From the NCBI RefSeq assembly GCF_014306105.1, contig NZ_JACRVF010000002.1, forward strand, positions 642,368-706,367: a stretch of 64,000 nucleotides of DNA, read 5' to 3'. Shown in pieces: positions 34,092-41,258 of this stretch; positions within the stretch are counted from its first letter, which is position 1, and the number at the start of each line of letters is the position of its first letter. The notes under the pieces were generated by a model that was given only the letters and a program-made list of their open reading frames with translations, was not told the origin of the DNA and searched no databases. This DNA is from Pontibacter cellulosilyticus (GTDB lineage Bacteria > Bacteroidota > Bacteroidia > Cytophagales > Hymenobacteraceae). Made by a program: the position numbers and the translations under genes.

Positions 34092-34652
34092 TTACAAATT
34101 AGTTTTAAAGAGCTTAATGGCGATGGCCAGCAGTATGATACCGAAAACTTTTCGGAGTACGTTAGCGCCGTCTTTGCCCAATTTACGCTCTATCCAGCTA
34201 GATGCCTTCAGCACGATGTATACAAACACCAGATTTAGCACAATGCCTACCAGCACGTTTGGCAGCGAGTAAGCAGCGCGTAGCGAGAGCAGCGTAGTCA
34301 TAGTACCGGCACCAACAATAAGCGGGAAGGCCAGGGGCACAATAGAACCGCTCTTCGACTCGGGATCAGAATGGAAAAAGTCTTTGCCGAGGATCATCTC
34401 CAAACCAATTAGGAAAATAATAATAGCACCTGCCATGGCAAACGACTGAAAATCGATACCAAACAGCTTTAGTATAGACTGACCCAGAAACAGGAAAGCG
34501 ATCATCAAAACGCCAGAGATAATAGTTGCTTTCTCAGACTCTATTTTTCCTTCGCGCTTGCGCAGGTCTATGATGATCGGGATGGATCCAAGAATGTCGA
34601 TAACGGCAAAAAGGGTAAGCGTAACAGAGGCTATCTCTTTTAAGCTAAACAT
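34092..34652 (-). CDS. MarC family integral membrane protein
   Basis: This inner-membrane protein of 186 residues has about six hydrophobic segments. It begins FSLKEIASVTLTLFAVIDILGSIPIIIDL, with the DxxGSIPI motif usual for the family, and contains FLIGLEMILG and the PLAFPLIVGAGTMTTLL segment. MarC proteins were once linked to multiple antibiotic resistance, but this is not supported; the substrate is unknown. It is flanked by two word-repeat quasi-palindromes. Confidence 0.93.
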   Translation of the reverse strand: MFSLKEIASVTLTLFAVIDILGSIPIIIDLRKREGKIESEKATIISGVLMIAFLFLGQSILKLFGIDFQSFAMAGAIIIFLIGLEMILGKDFFHSDPESKSGSIVPLAFPLIVGAGTMTTLLSLRAAYSLPNVLVGIVLNLVFVYIVLKASSWIERKLGKDGANVLRKVFGIILLAIAIKLFKTNL

Positions 34653-34657
34653 GGTTC

Positions 34658-34823
34658 TGAGTTAAAGAATTAGAAAGTTAGAAAGTTAAAGAGGTGCCCA
34701 AAGTTAGGCAAAATGTGGTAGAAGAAAGTTAGAATCGGAGTTGGATATTGATTAGAGTGCCTGTTTTAGTATATATCTGAATGCACAACTCCTAAACTTT
34801 CTAACTCCAAAACTCTTTAACTC
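34658..34823. repeat. Intergenic quasi-palindrome between marC and the serC-like gene
   Basis: The left arm (34658-34693) reads gagttaaagaattagaaagt and on, a row of gttagaaa words. The right arm (34787-34823) reads aactcctaaactttctaact and on. They are near complements, about 95 bases apart, and match the arms at 9247-9328. The intervening bases hold no gene. Confidence 0.6.
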
Positions 34824-34826
34824 ATA

Positions 34827-35888
34827 TTAGGCATAGTAGTGCAGGAAGAAGCGTTTTAGCTCTTCGTATTCCTCGTCAAGTATGGCTGGGAAGTTGGCAA
34901 TCCGGAAGCTGTTGCGTGCCCATGGACCGTAGCCATTGCCTAACCGGATGTTGTGGTACAAAGCACGCTTTTTGGCTTCATCAACCAATCGTTCAGGTGC
35001 CTCGATGGCGATAACAGTTTTGGAGCGCACCTCCTCGTTCTCTATCAGCAGTTTAAAATCTGTGAACTGGCTAAAGAAAGTATAAAGGTCCTCGGCACGG
35101 TCTGAAAGCTGCTGATCTATACTTTTTATAAACTCCCGATCCTCAAGCATGCGCTTGAGCAGGTAAATGTTGAGCACATTCGGTGTATGGGTAGTCTGGT
35201 AGTTCAGCATTTTCTCATACATACTTACCAGGCTGTTGTAGTGCCCGCGCTCGTTCATCTGCTTCGCCCTAAAAATTGCCCTCGGCGAGCAAGCCATAAT
35301 ACCCAAACCGGCTGGTAAGCCAAAGCACTTCTGCACCGATGCAAACCAGATATCTGCCTTTATCAGTTTTAAATTTAACCCGGCCATCGACGAGGTGGCG
35401 TCCACGGCAATCAGGGTATCGCGGAATTTGTTGTGCAGGTTAAGTATTGTAGTGGCAGAAACCTGGGTGCCGTTAGAGGTCTCGTTTTGGGTAAAGCAGA
35501 TAAGTTCGGTGTCAGTGCTTATCTCCAGTTGGTCTACTGGCATAGGCTCGTTCACATCAAACTTATAGCCCTCTGATTTCGGCCTCAGGTTTTTGGCGTA
35601 CTGGCACCATTTCTCCCCGAAAGAGCCATTATAGATATGGAAGCTTTTGTGTGTTGTAAGGCTTTGGATCAGGATTTCCCAGCACTCTGTGGCCGATGAG
35701 GTAAAGAAGATGTAGTAGTCTTGCGGGATGTTTAGTTTGCGCTTGATAGAGCCAACCACAGCCCGCGAAAGCTGCACAAATTGCTCACCTCTGTGGGGCG
35801 TGCTCAGAATGCCCTCATCGTACGCATCCTGCATGTAAGCGCGTACTTCACTATATACTTTAGAAGGCCCTGGATAGAAGTTCAGCAT
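34827..35888 (-). CDS. Aminotransferase class V, phosphoserine aminotransferase-like
   Basis: This PLP-dependent aminotransferase has 353 residues. It begins MLNFYPGPSKVYSEV, with the FxPGPS start of SerC-like enzymes. The cofactor lysine is in FASVQKCFGLPAGLGI (about residue 192), and VDATSSMAGL (about 166-175) carries the PLP-contacting aspartate. The C-terminus RNSFRIANFPA is also typical. SerC makes phosphoserine; relatives act on other small substrates, and serA is not nearby, so I leave the symbol open. It precedes aroQ on the same strand by 86 bases. Confidence 0.88.
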   Translation of the reverse strand: MLNFYPGPSKVYSEVRAYMQDAYDEGILSTPHRGEQFVQLSRAVVGSIKRKLNIPQDYYIFFTSSATECWEILIQSLTTHKSFHIYNGSFGEKWCQYAKNLRPKSEGYKFDVNEPMPVDQLEISTDTELICFTQNETSNGTQVSATTILNLHNKFRDTLIAVDATSSMAGLNLKLIKADIWFASVQKCFGLPAGLGIMACSPRAIFRAKQMNERGHYNSLVSMYEKMLNYQTTHTPNVLNIYLLKRMLEDREFIKSIDQQLSDRAEDLYTFFSQFTDFKLLIENEEVRSKTVIAIEAPERLVDEAKKRALYHNIRLGNGYGPWARNSFRIANFPAILDEEYEELKRFFLHYYA

Positions 35889-35974
35889 GAAGGGAAAGTA
35901 TAAAAAATATAGGAGTTATACTATACCTGTTCTCAAAAAGTTAGGTCTGTAGATAACGGTAAACTATACCAGAG

Positions 35975-36421
35975 TTACACACTAAAGCCGATTTGTTTTG
36001 GCTTTAACCTTTCAAAATACTGTAAGGCAAGCCGGTAACTTTCCAATCCGAAGCCAACTATCACGCCCTCGCAGTAAGGTGCCAGCATACTTTTGTGCCT
36101 GAAAGCTTCGCGCTTGTATACATTAGAGATATGCACCTCCACAACCGGCGTATCAATGGCCTTGATCGCATCTGAGAGTGCAACCGAAGTATGGGTATAT
36201 GCCCCTGCGTTCATCACGATGCCTTTATAGCTAAAGCCAACTTCGTGCAGCTTATCAATTAAAGCGCCTTCTGTGTTAGATTGAAAATAAGTGAGCTCCA
36301 ATGCAGGAAATGCCTCCTTCAGCTCTCCAAAGTAGTCTTCGAAAGAGCGGCTGCCGTAAACGGCTTTTTCGCGTACGCCCAGCAGGTTCAGGTTAGGGCC
36401 GTTCAGGATCAGTATTTTCAT
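35975..36421 (-). CDS. aroQ: 3-dehydroquinate dehydratase, type II
   Basis: This shikimate-pathway enzyme dehydrates 3-dehydroquinate; type II forms are dodecamers. It has 148 residues as called. MKILILNGPNLNLLG is the diagnostic start, with the catalytic tyrosine about residue 22 (VYGSRSF). NAGAYTHTSVALSDAI and VVEVHISNVYKREAFRH supply substrate contacts and the catalytic histidine. The frame has four further codons upstream (to 36433), but the start at the conserved MKILILNGPN is preferred. A -7 box lies 42 bases upstream. Confidence 0.95.
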   Translation of the reverse strand: MKILILNGPNLNLLGVREKAVYGSRSFEDYFGELKEAFPALELTYFQSNTEGALIDKLHEVGFSYKGIVMNAGAYTHTSVALSDAIKAIDTPVVEVHISNVYKREAFRHKSMLAPYCEGVIVGFGLESYRLALQYFERLKPKQIGFSV

Positions 36422-36462
36422 AGAAGCAGGCAATTAGATATTATGGTAAGTTTCTGAGAAGA

Positions 36463-36470
36463 CAAAGGTA
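36463..36470 (-). promoter_or_regulatory. -7 box for aroQ
   Basis: On the minus strand this reads TACCTTTG, an exact -7 match, 42 bases ahead of the aroQ ATG. No TTTG lies at the usual distance upstream. Confidence 0.5.
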
Positions 36471-36505
36471 AGGATTAACTATATTTGCTTAGTTTTTTTG
36501 ACAAA

Positions 36506-36600
36506 AGAAAATAGATAAAGGACAAAAGACTACAGCTAATTTAGATTAAACCTGTGCCTTCTTCCTTTCTGCAACCTGTCTTTTGTCTTTAGTCTAACCA
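36506..36600. repeat. Intergenic quasi-palindrome between aroQ and xerD
   Basis: GACAAAAGAC at 36521-36530 is perfectly inverted as GTCTTTTGTC at 36578-36587. The word GACAAAAGA also occurs as a direct copy at 36500. The gap is shared by two divergent genes, so this lies where their promoters should be. Confidence 0.55.
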
Positions 36601-36615
36601 CCCTTTGTCCCTAAC

Positions 36616-37515
36616 ATGAGCTGGCATATCACAACAAAGCAATTCGGCGAATACCTAAAGCTGGAAAAATCGCTCTCGAAGCACTCTGTAGAGGCATATT
36701 TGCGCGATGTGTCGAAGCTAACCGACTTCCTGGAGCTAAAGGGACTAAGCGTTTCACCGCAGCAAATTACGCCAGCGCATATACGTGAGTTTCTGGAGTG
36801 GGTGGCAGAACTAGGCATGACGCCGCACTCGCAGGCGCGTACGCTTTCAGGCATCAGGGCTTTTTACAAATTCATGATCATGGAAGATATGCTGCAAACT
36901 GACCCTACCGATACAGTAGAGGCTCCAAAGCTTAGCCGCAAACTGCCCGATACGCTTAACTTTCATGAGATAGAGCAGTTGCTAAGTGCTATTGACCTTT
37001 CTACGCCTGAAGGTACACGTAACCGTGCGATGCTGGAAACGCTGTATAGTTCTGGTTTACGTGTTTCCGAGCTTCTGGACCTGCGCCTGAGCAACCTGTA
37101 CGAAGATATGGGCTTTTTGAAAGTGGCCGGTAAGGGTGACAAAGAACGCTTGGTGCCAATCGGGCGCGACGCACTAAAGCATATCAAACTTTACAAAGAG
37201 GGTGTGCGCTGTCACCTCAAAATCAAAAAAGGCCACGAAGATATTATTTTCCTCAACCGCCGCGGTGCACAGATGACGCGCGTGATGGTGTTTACGATCA
37301 TCAAAGACCTGGCTGCAAAAGCCGGAATCCAGAAAACAGTAAGCCCCCATACTTTCCGCCACTCTTTTGCTACGCACCTGATAGAAGGCGGAGCCGATCT
37401 ACGTGCGGTACAGGAAATGCTAGGCCACGAGTCCATCACGACTACTGAAATTTATACCCACTTAGACAGGGATTACCTGAAACAGGTGATCAAGGATTAT
37501 CATCCTAGGAGTTAG
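36616..37515 (+). CDS. xerD: Site-specific tyrosine recombinase XerD
   Basis: This recombinase resolves chromosome dimers at dif with its partner XerC. It has 299 residues: an N-terminal SAM-like core-binding domain (about 1-90) and the catalytic domain. Catalytic residues are the Arg in SSGLRVSELL, Lys in VAGKGDKERLVP, His-x-x-Arg in HTFRHSFATHL, His in LGHESITTTEIY and the nucleophilic Tyr in that same segment. It may also be called XerA/XerC in this phylum. FtsK, the translocase that activates Xer, is at 41259. It is not inside a mobile element. Confidence 0.93.
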   Translation: MSWHITTKQFGEYLKLEKSLSKHSVEAYLRDVSKLTDFLELKGLSVSPQQITPAHIREFLEWVAELGMTPHSQARTLSGIRAFYKFMIMEDMLQTDPTDTVEAPKLSRKLPDTLNFHEIEQLLSAIDLSTPEGTRNRAMLETLYSSGLRVSELLDLRLSNLYEDMGFLKVAGKGDKERLVPIGRDALKHIKLYKEGVRCHLKIKKGHEDIIFLNRRGAQMTRVMVFTIIKDLAAKAGIQKTVSPHTFRHSFATHLIEGGADLRAVQEMLGHESITTTEIYTHLDRDYLKQVIKDYHPRS

Positions 37516-37582
37516 TAAGAATATCTCTGCAGAGGAATTATGATCGTGTTCGGAGTGCTCTTTCTAAAAAAGCTAATTACAG

Positions 37583-38725
37583 CTAATAGCCTTTTAAATC
37601 AATCTCCTCCGACTCCACTATCGCAACCCGCTTGCCCATTTTTTTCTGGATGATCTTAAAGTGGTGCTGATCTTCTGGGGTGATGAGAGAAATTGCTTCG
37701 CCGGTGGCACCTGCACGGCCTGTGCGGCCAATGCGGTGAATGTAATCTTTGGGAGAGCGGGGCAGATCGTAGTTAACAACGTGCGGCAGCTGCTCAATAT
37801 CAATACCCCGTGAGGCCAGATCGGTGGCGACCAAAACACGCAGGTCTCCTGCTTTAAATTTACGCAAAGCCTCTGTTCTGGCTCCCTGGCTTTTCTTGCT
37901 GTGCATGGTAGCCGCCTGTATGCCATTTTTATTCAGCTTGTCTACCAGGTTATCCGCCGTGCGCGTAGAGGATACAAATACCAGCACCTGCTGCCAGTCA
38001 CCCTGTTTTATCAGGTATCTCAGGAACGGGCCTTTCTTTTCGGGGGCTACATTATAGGCTAGCTGCTTAATCTGTTCCGGACTTATACTTTCAGCCTCAA
38101 TCTCGATGGTAACCGGGTTTTGCAGCAGCATTTGGTTTATACTTTGCACATCGTTGCTAAGCGTGGCCGAGAAAAGTATACTTTGGCGTTTAGCAGGCAG
38201 CAGCGAAAAAATCTTATCCATCTCTTCCTTAAAGCCCAAGTTCAGCATTTTATCGGCCTCGTCCAGCACCAGTACCTCCACCTGAGATAGATGCACCGCT
38301 TTCGAATTGATCAGGTCCAACAGTCTTCCTGGTGTAGCCACCAGCACATCAGTGCCTTGCAGCTGCATCATCTGCGGGTTTATACTTACACCGCCATACA
38401 CTGCCAATGTTTTTACTTTTCGGGGCAGGCCAGAACCAAATGCCTGAAATACATCCTTCACCTGCACAGCCAGCTCACGGGTAGGAACAAGTATAAGTGC
38501 CTTTACAAACCTGTTGCGAGAGGGCTCTGTGCGCTGTAGCTTCTCAAGTATAGGTAGCGCAAAGCCGGCTGTTTTACCTGATCCTGTCTGCGCAATCCCT
38601 AACACATCTTTCCCTTTAAGTATAGCAGGTATAGCCTCTTGCTGAATCGGGCGTGGCTGCTCATACTGCTGGGCTGCTATGTTTTTTAAAAGAGGAGCTG
38701 ATAAACCGAGGTGTGAAAACGACAT
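37583..38725 (-). CDS. DEAD-box RNA helicase (RhlE-like)
   Basis: This 380-residue helicase comprises the two RecA domains with almost no tail. It has the Q motif (RPIQQEAIPAI), motif I AQTGSGKT, Ia PTRELAVQ, Ib TPGRLL, II DEAD, III SAT, V ATDLASRGID and VI HRIGRTGRAG. The absence of a C-terminal extension and the general likeness point to the RhlE group, which helps ribosome assembly and RNA turnover. It contains several TATACTT words and one AAGTATACTT palindrome at about 38165. A -7 box lies 88 bases upstream. Confidence 0.95.
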   Translation of the reverse strand: MSFSHLGLSAPLLKNIAAQQYEQPRPIQQEAIPAILKGKDVLGIAQTGSGKTAGFALPILEKLQRTEPSRNRFVKALILVPTRELAVQVKDVFQAFGSGLPRKVKTLAVYGGVSINPQMMQLQGTDVLVATPGRLLDLINSKAVHLSQVEVLVLDEADKMLNLGFKEEMDKIFSLLPAKRQSILFSATLSNDVQSINQMLLQNPVTIEIEAESISPEQIKQLAYNVAPEKKGPFLRYLIKQGDWQQVLVFVSSTRTADNLVDKLNKNGIQAATMHSKKSQGARTEALRKFKAGDLRVLVATDLASRGIDIEQLPHVVNYDLPRSPKDYIHRIGRTGRAGATGEAISLITPEDQHHFKIIQKKMGKRVAIVESEEIDLKGY

Positions 38726-38812
38726 GCGCTGCTTATTTTTTTCTGTACTGATCTATACTTTTTGGTGCACCCTTTTTCTGCTTTAGAGTAAGTGCTGCGG
38801 TGCAAAGGTATG

Positions 38813-38820
38813 GTTTTATA
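38813..38820 (-). promoter_or_regulatory. -7 box for the DEAD-box helicase gene
   Basis: On the minus strand this reads TACCTTTG, an exact -7 match. It is about 88 bases ahead of the gene start, long enough for a regulated leader. No exact -33 TTTG is seen. Confidence 0.45.
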
Positions 38821-38943
38821 CGTGCGGTTTAGTTCATTACAGCTAAAGTACAGCAGGAATGATGGATGTCATGTGAAAGTACAGTTATGATTTAGTACCT
38901 TGATGTAGAAAACAATTGCTCTGAAACATTTAAGCATGTACAT

Positions 38944-39663
38944 ATGGCTGAAGCGCACGACACAGGAAAGCTGCTGGGAGTTAACAAGGAGTTTTTACCG
39001 GAGTTTGTTTATGGTGGCATCGATGGCTCCATTACCACTTTTGCTGTAGTAGCAGGAGCAACCGGTGCTAACCTCGACATCCCGGTGGTGATCATACTTG
39101 GGTTTGCCAACCTGATAGCCGATGGGTTTTCGATGTCGGTGGGTAATTTTTTCTCTACCAAAGCCAGCCTCGACAGCTACGATAAAAACAAGAACATTGA
39201 GTACTGGGAGATTGAAAATAAACGAGAAACAGAAATAGAAGAGATACGACAGATTTACCGCAATAAAGGATTTAAAGGCGAGTTGCTGGAGCAGGTAGTG
39301 GAGGTGATCACGTCGGATAAGGATGTGTGGGTGGAGACTATGATGAAGGAAGAACTGGAGATGACCAAAGACCGGAAGTCACCTTACCAAACCGCCGGCA
39401 TGACTTTTTTCTCTTTCCTGCTGATCGGCTTTATTCCGCTTGCCGCTTATGTGTATGCGCTTGTTTTTGAGACCAGCAAACAAAATCTGTTTATCTATGC
39501 CTGCGTGCTTACCGGCCTGGCGTTTTGTATCATTGGGGTGCTTAAAAGTATGGTTAATCAGAAAAATGCCATCAGAGGTATTGCTGAGACATTGTTTTTA
39601 GGAGGCATTGCTGCCGTGCTAGCCTACTTTGCAGGAGCTGTGCTGGAGAATCTGTTCCGGTAG
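38944..39663 (+). CDS. VIT1/CCC1 family transporter
   Basis: This 239-residue integral membrane protein is of the vacuolar-iron-transporter type, which move iron or manganese. It has the signature FVYGGIDGSITTFAVVAGATGA (about 22-43) in the first helix, a second helix with ADGFSMSVGNFFSTK, a cytoplasmic charged helical region (about 80-145) that binds metal in the eukaryotic homologues, and three C-terminal helices. Bacterial members are little studied, so iron specificity is inferred. It lies between the helicase and pyrD with its own upstream gap. Confidence 0.9.
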   Translation: MAEAHDTGKLLGVNKEFLPEFVYGGIDGSITTFAVVAGATGANLDIPVVIILGFANLIADGFSMSVGNFFSTKASLDSYDKNKNIEYWEIENKRETEIEEIRQIYRNKGFKGELLEQVVEVITSDKDVWVETMMKEELEMTKDRKSPYQTAGMTFFSFLLIGFIPLAAYVYALVFETSKQNLFIYACVLTGLAFCIIGVLKSMVNQKNAIRGIAETLFLGGIAAVLAYFAGAVLENLFR

Positions 39664-39757
39664 AAAGTAAATTGGAGCATTGTTATTTCCATCTACTTTA
39701 TAGCACCCTATACTTTTCGAAATTCTTTCTATTTCTGTATTCCTAAAATAATGAGCT

Positions 39758-39765
39758 TATATTTG
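39758..39765 (+). promoter_or_regulatory. -7 box for pyrD
   Basis: TATATTTG is an exact TAnnTTTG match, 31 bases ahead of the pyrD GTG start. No clear TTTG is present upstream at 18-20 bases. Confidence 0.5.
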
Positions 39766-39796
39766 TAAGCAGCAATCTAAACCCAAAAAAGCTGCC

Positions 39797-40828
39797 GTGT
39801 ATAAAAGCCTGCTCCGCCCGCTGCTGTTCCAACTAGACCCCGAAAAAGTACATTACCTTACTGCCGATGCCGTTAAATTTGGTTACAAGCTGCCTTTTAT
39901 AGAAAACATAACCCAAAGTATGTTTCAGGTACAGGACCAGCGCCTGGAGCGGGAACTGTTCGGGTTAAAGTTTCCAAACCCGGTTGGCCTGGCAGCTGGC
40001 TTCGATAAGGATGCTAAGCTGATAGATGAGTTTGCTCACTTTGGATTCGGATTTATTGAAATAGGAACCCTCACACCAAAGCCACAGTCCGGTAACGAAA
40101 AGCCGCGCCTGTTCCGCCTGCCTAAAGACCAGGCTATCATCAACCGTATGGGCTTTAACAACGAAGGCGTGGATGCTGCCGTGAGAAGGCTGGAAAAGCG
40201 CAAAAGCAGTATCATTGTAGGCGGCAACATCGGCAAAAACAAAGTAACACCTAACGAAGAGGCGACCAACGACTACCTCTACAGCTTTAAGGCTTTGTTT
40301 GATGTAGTAGACTATTTTGTAGTGAATGTAAGCTCGCCTAACACACCGGACCTGCGTGCCCTGCAAGACAAAGAGCCGCTGCAAAAGCTGCTGCTAACTC
40401 TTCAGGAAGAAAACCAGAAGCACGCCACACCAAAGCCACTGCTGCTTAAAATTGCCCCCGACCTTAACTCAGAGCAGCTCAACGATATCATTGAAATTGC
40501 TATTGAGGCCAGGCTAAGCGGCATAATCGCTACAAACACCACTGTGAGCAGAGCCGGGTTGCATACTTCGCCAGATACAGTTGCTGGAATAGGTATGGGT
40601 GGCCTCAGCGGAAAACCACTTACCCATCACTCTACCCAAATTGTAAGACATCTGCGTACATACTTGCCAAAAGAAATAAAGCTGATTGGTGTGGGCGGCA
40701 TTATGACGGCAGACGATGCCGTGGAAAAAATGCAGGCTGGAGCCGACTTGGTACAGTTATACACCGGTTTTATCTACGAAGGCCCTGCGCTGGTAACACG
40801 CATTAATAAGAAATTGCTAACGCTTTAG
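39797..40828 (+). CDS. pyrD: Dihydroorotate dehydrogenase (quinone), class 2
   Basis: This membrane-associated FMN enzyme oxidises dihydroorotate to orotate, passing electrons to quinone. It has 343 residues, the class 2 length, with an N-terminal membrane-binding helix ([19 protein letters not shown]). [19 protein letters not shown] (FMN and substrate region, about 54-72), [24 protein letters not shown] (catalytic serine region, about 175-186) and [29 protein letters not shown] are all present. It starts with GTG at 39797. PyrF, the next pathway decarboxylase, is at 45457. Confidence 0.97.
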   Translation: MYKSLLRPLLFQLDPEKVHYLTADAVKFGYKLPFIENITQSMFQVQDQRLERELFGLKFPNPVGLAAGFDKDAKLIDEFAHFGFGFIEIGTLTPKPQSGNEKPRLFRLPKDQAIINRMGFNNEGVDAAVRRLEKRKSSIIVGGNIGKNKVTPNEEATNDYLYSFKALFDVVDYFVVNVSSPNTPDLRALQDKEPLQKLLLTLQEENQKHATPKPLLLKIAPDLNSEQLNDIIEIAIEARLSGIIATNTTVSRAGLHTSPDTVAGIGMGGLSGKPLTHHSTQIVRHLRTYLPKEIKLIGVGGIMTADDAVEKMQAGADLVQLYTGFIYEGPALVTRINKKLLTL

Positions 40829-41258
40829 TCGTTTTCGTTATTAGGTAAGACACTCACAGTTTTCGAAGACACTGTGAAGTCATTTATTTAACTCTTCCTG
40901 GCGCAAGTCTTAAGCGAAGCGTGACTTGTGACTTTTCATGAGAGGAATTCTTCAGACTTCCGAAAGCCATACTTGTTCCTTTACTTTCTCACGCAAGTCT
41001 GAAGATTTGTTGCCATTCACCAGCACAAGAAGCACTACGCTTAACAGTTGCGCTATGACAACAAACAAGACGCAAAATATTGCCTCTCTATGTTCTGTAA
41101 TTGTTAGCAATCAACAATTTCGCGGTTTAGCCATTCAATAATTAGCCATCAGGAACTACCAGCCAAATTATTTCACAAATTTGAGTAAAAGCCTTCCCTT
41201 TTGCTGGGTGCATCTATCCAAAAAAATGTAAATTTGAAATCTTAATTAGTCAGAGGGT
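40829..41258. other. 430-base gap between pyrD and ftsK with inverted repeats
   Basis: I find no convincing gene here; the one 67-codon frame (40938-41141) has no family likeness. CACAGT and ACTGTG form a hairpin shortly after pyrD that may be its terminator. CAAGTC and GACTTG pair at about 40904-40928. CTTCAGACTT (40950-40959) is perfectly inverted as AAGTCTGAAG (40995-41004), and GCAAGTCTTAAG is echoed by GCAAGTCTGAAG. The right end carries word repeats (attgttagcaatcaacaatt) and the ftsK promoter. Confidence 0.6.
41229..41236 (+). promoter_or_regulatory. -7 box for ftsK
   Basis: TAAATTTG is an exact -7 match, ending 22 bases before the ftsK ATG. The nearest TTTG upstream (41200-41203) is 25 bases away, longer than usual. 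Confidence 0.5.

Noticed and set aside
36616..37515. Tyrosine recombinase as integrase of a genomic island
   Set aside because: It matches chromosomal XerD in length and sequence and lies among housekeeping genes with no attachment-site repeats.
40938..41141. 67-codon frame between pyrD and ftsK
   Set aside because: It has low-complexity Ser/Thr-rich composition, no family likeness, and overlaps the inverted repeats there.
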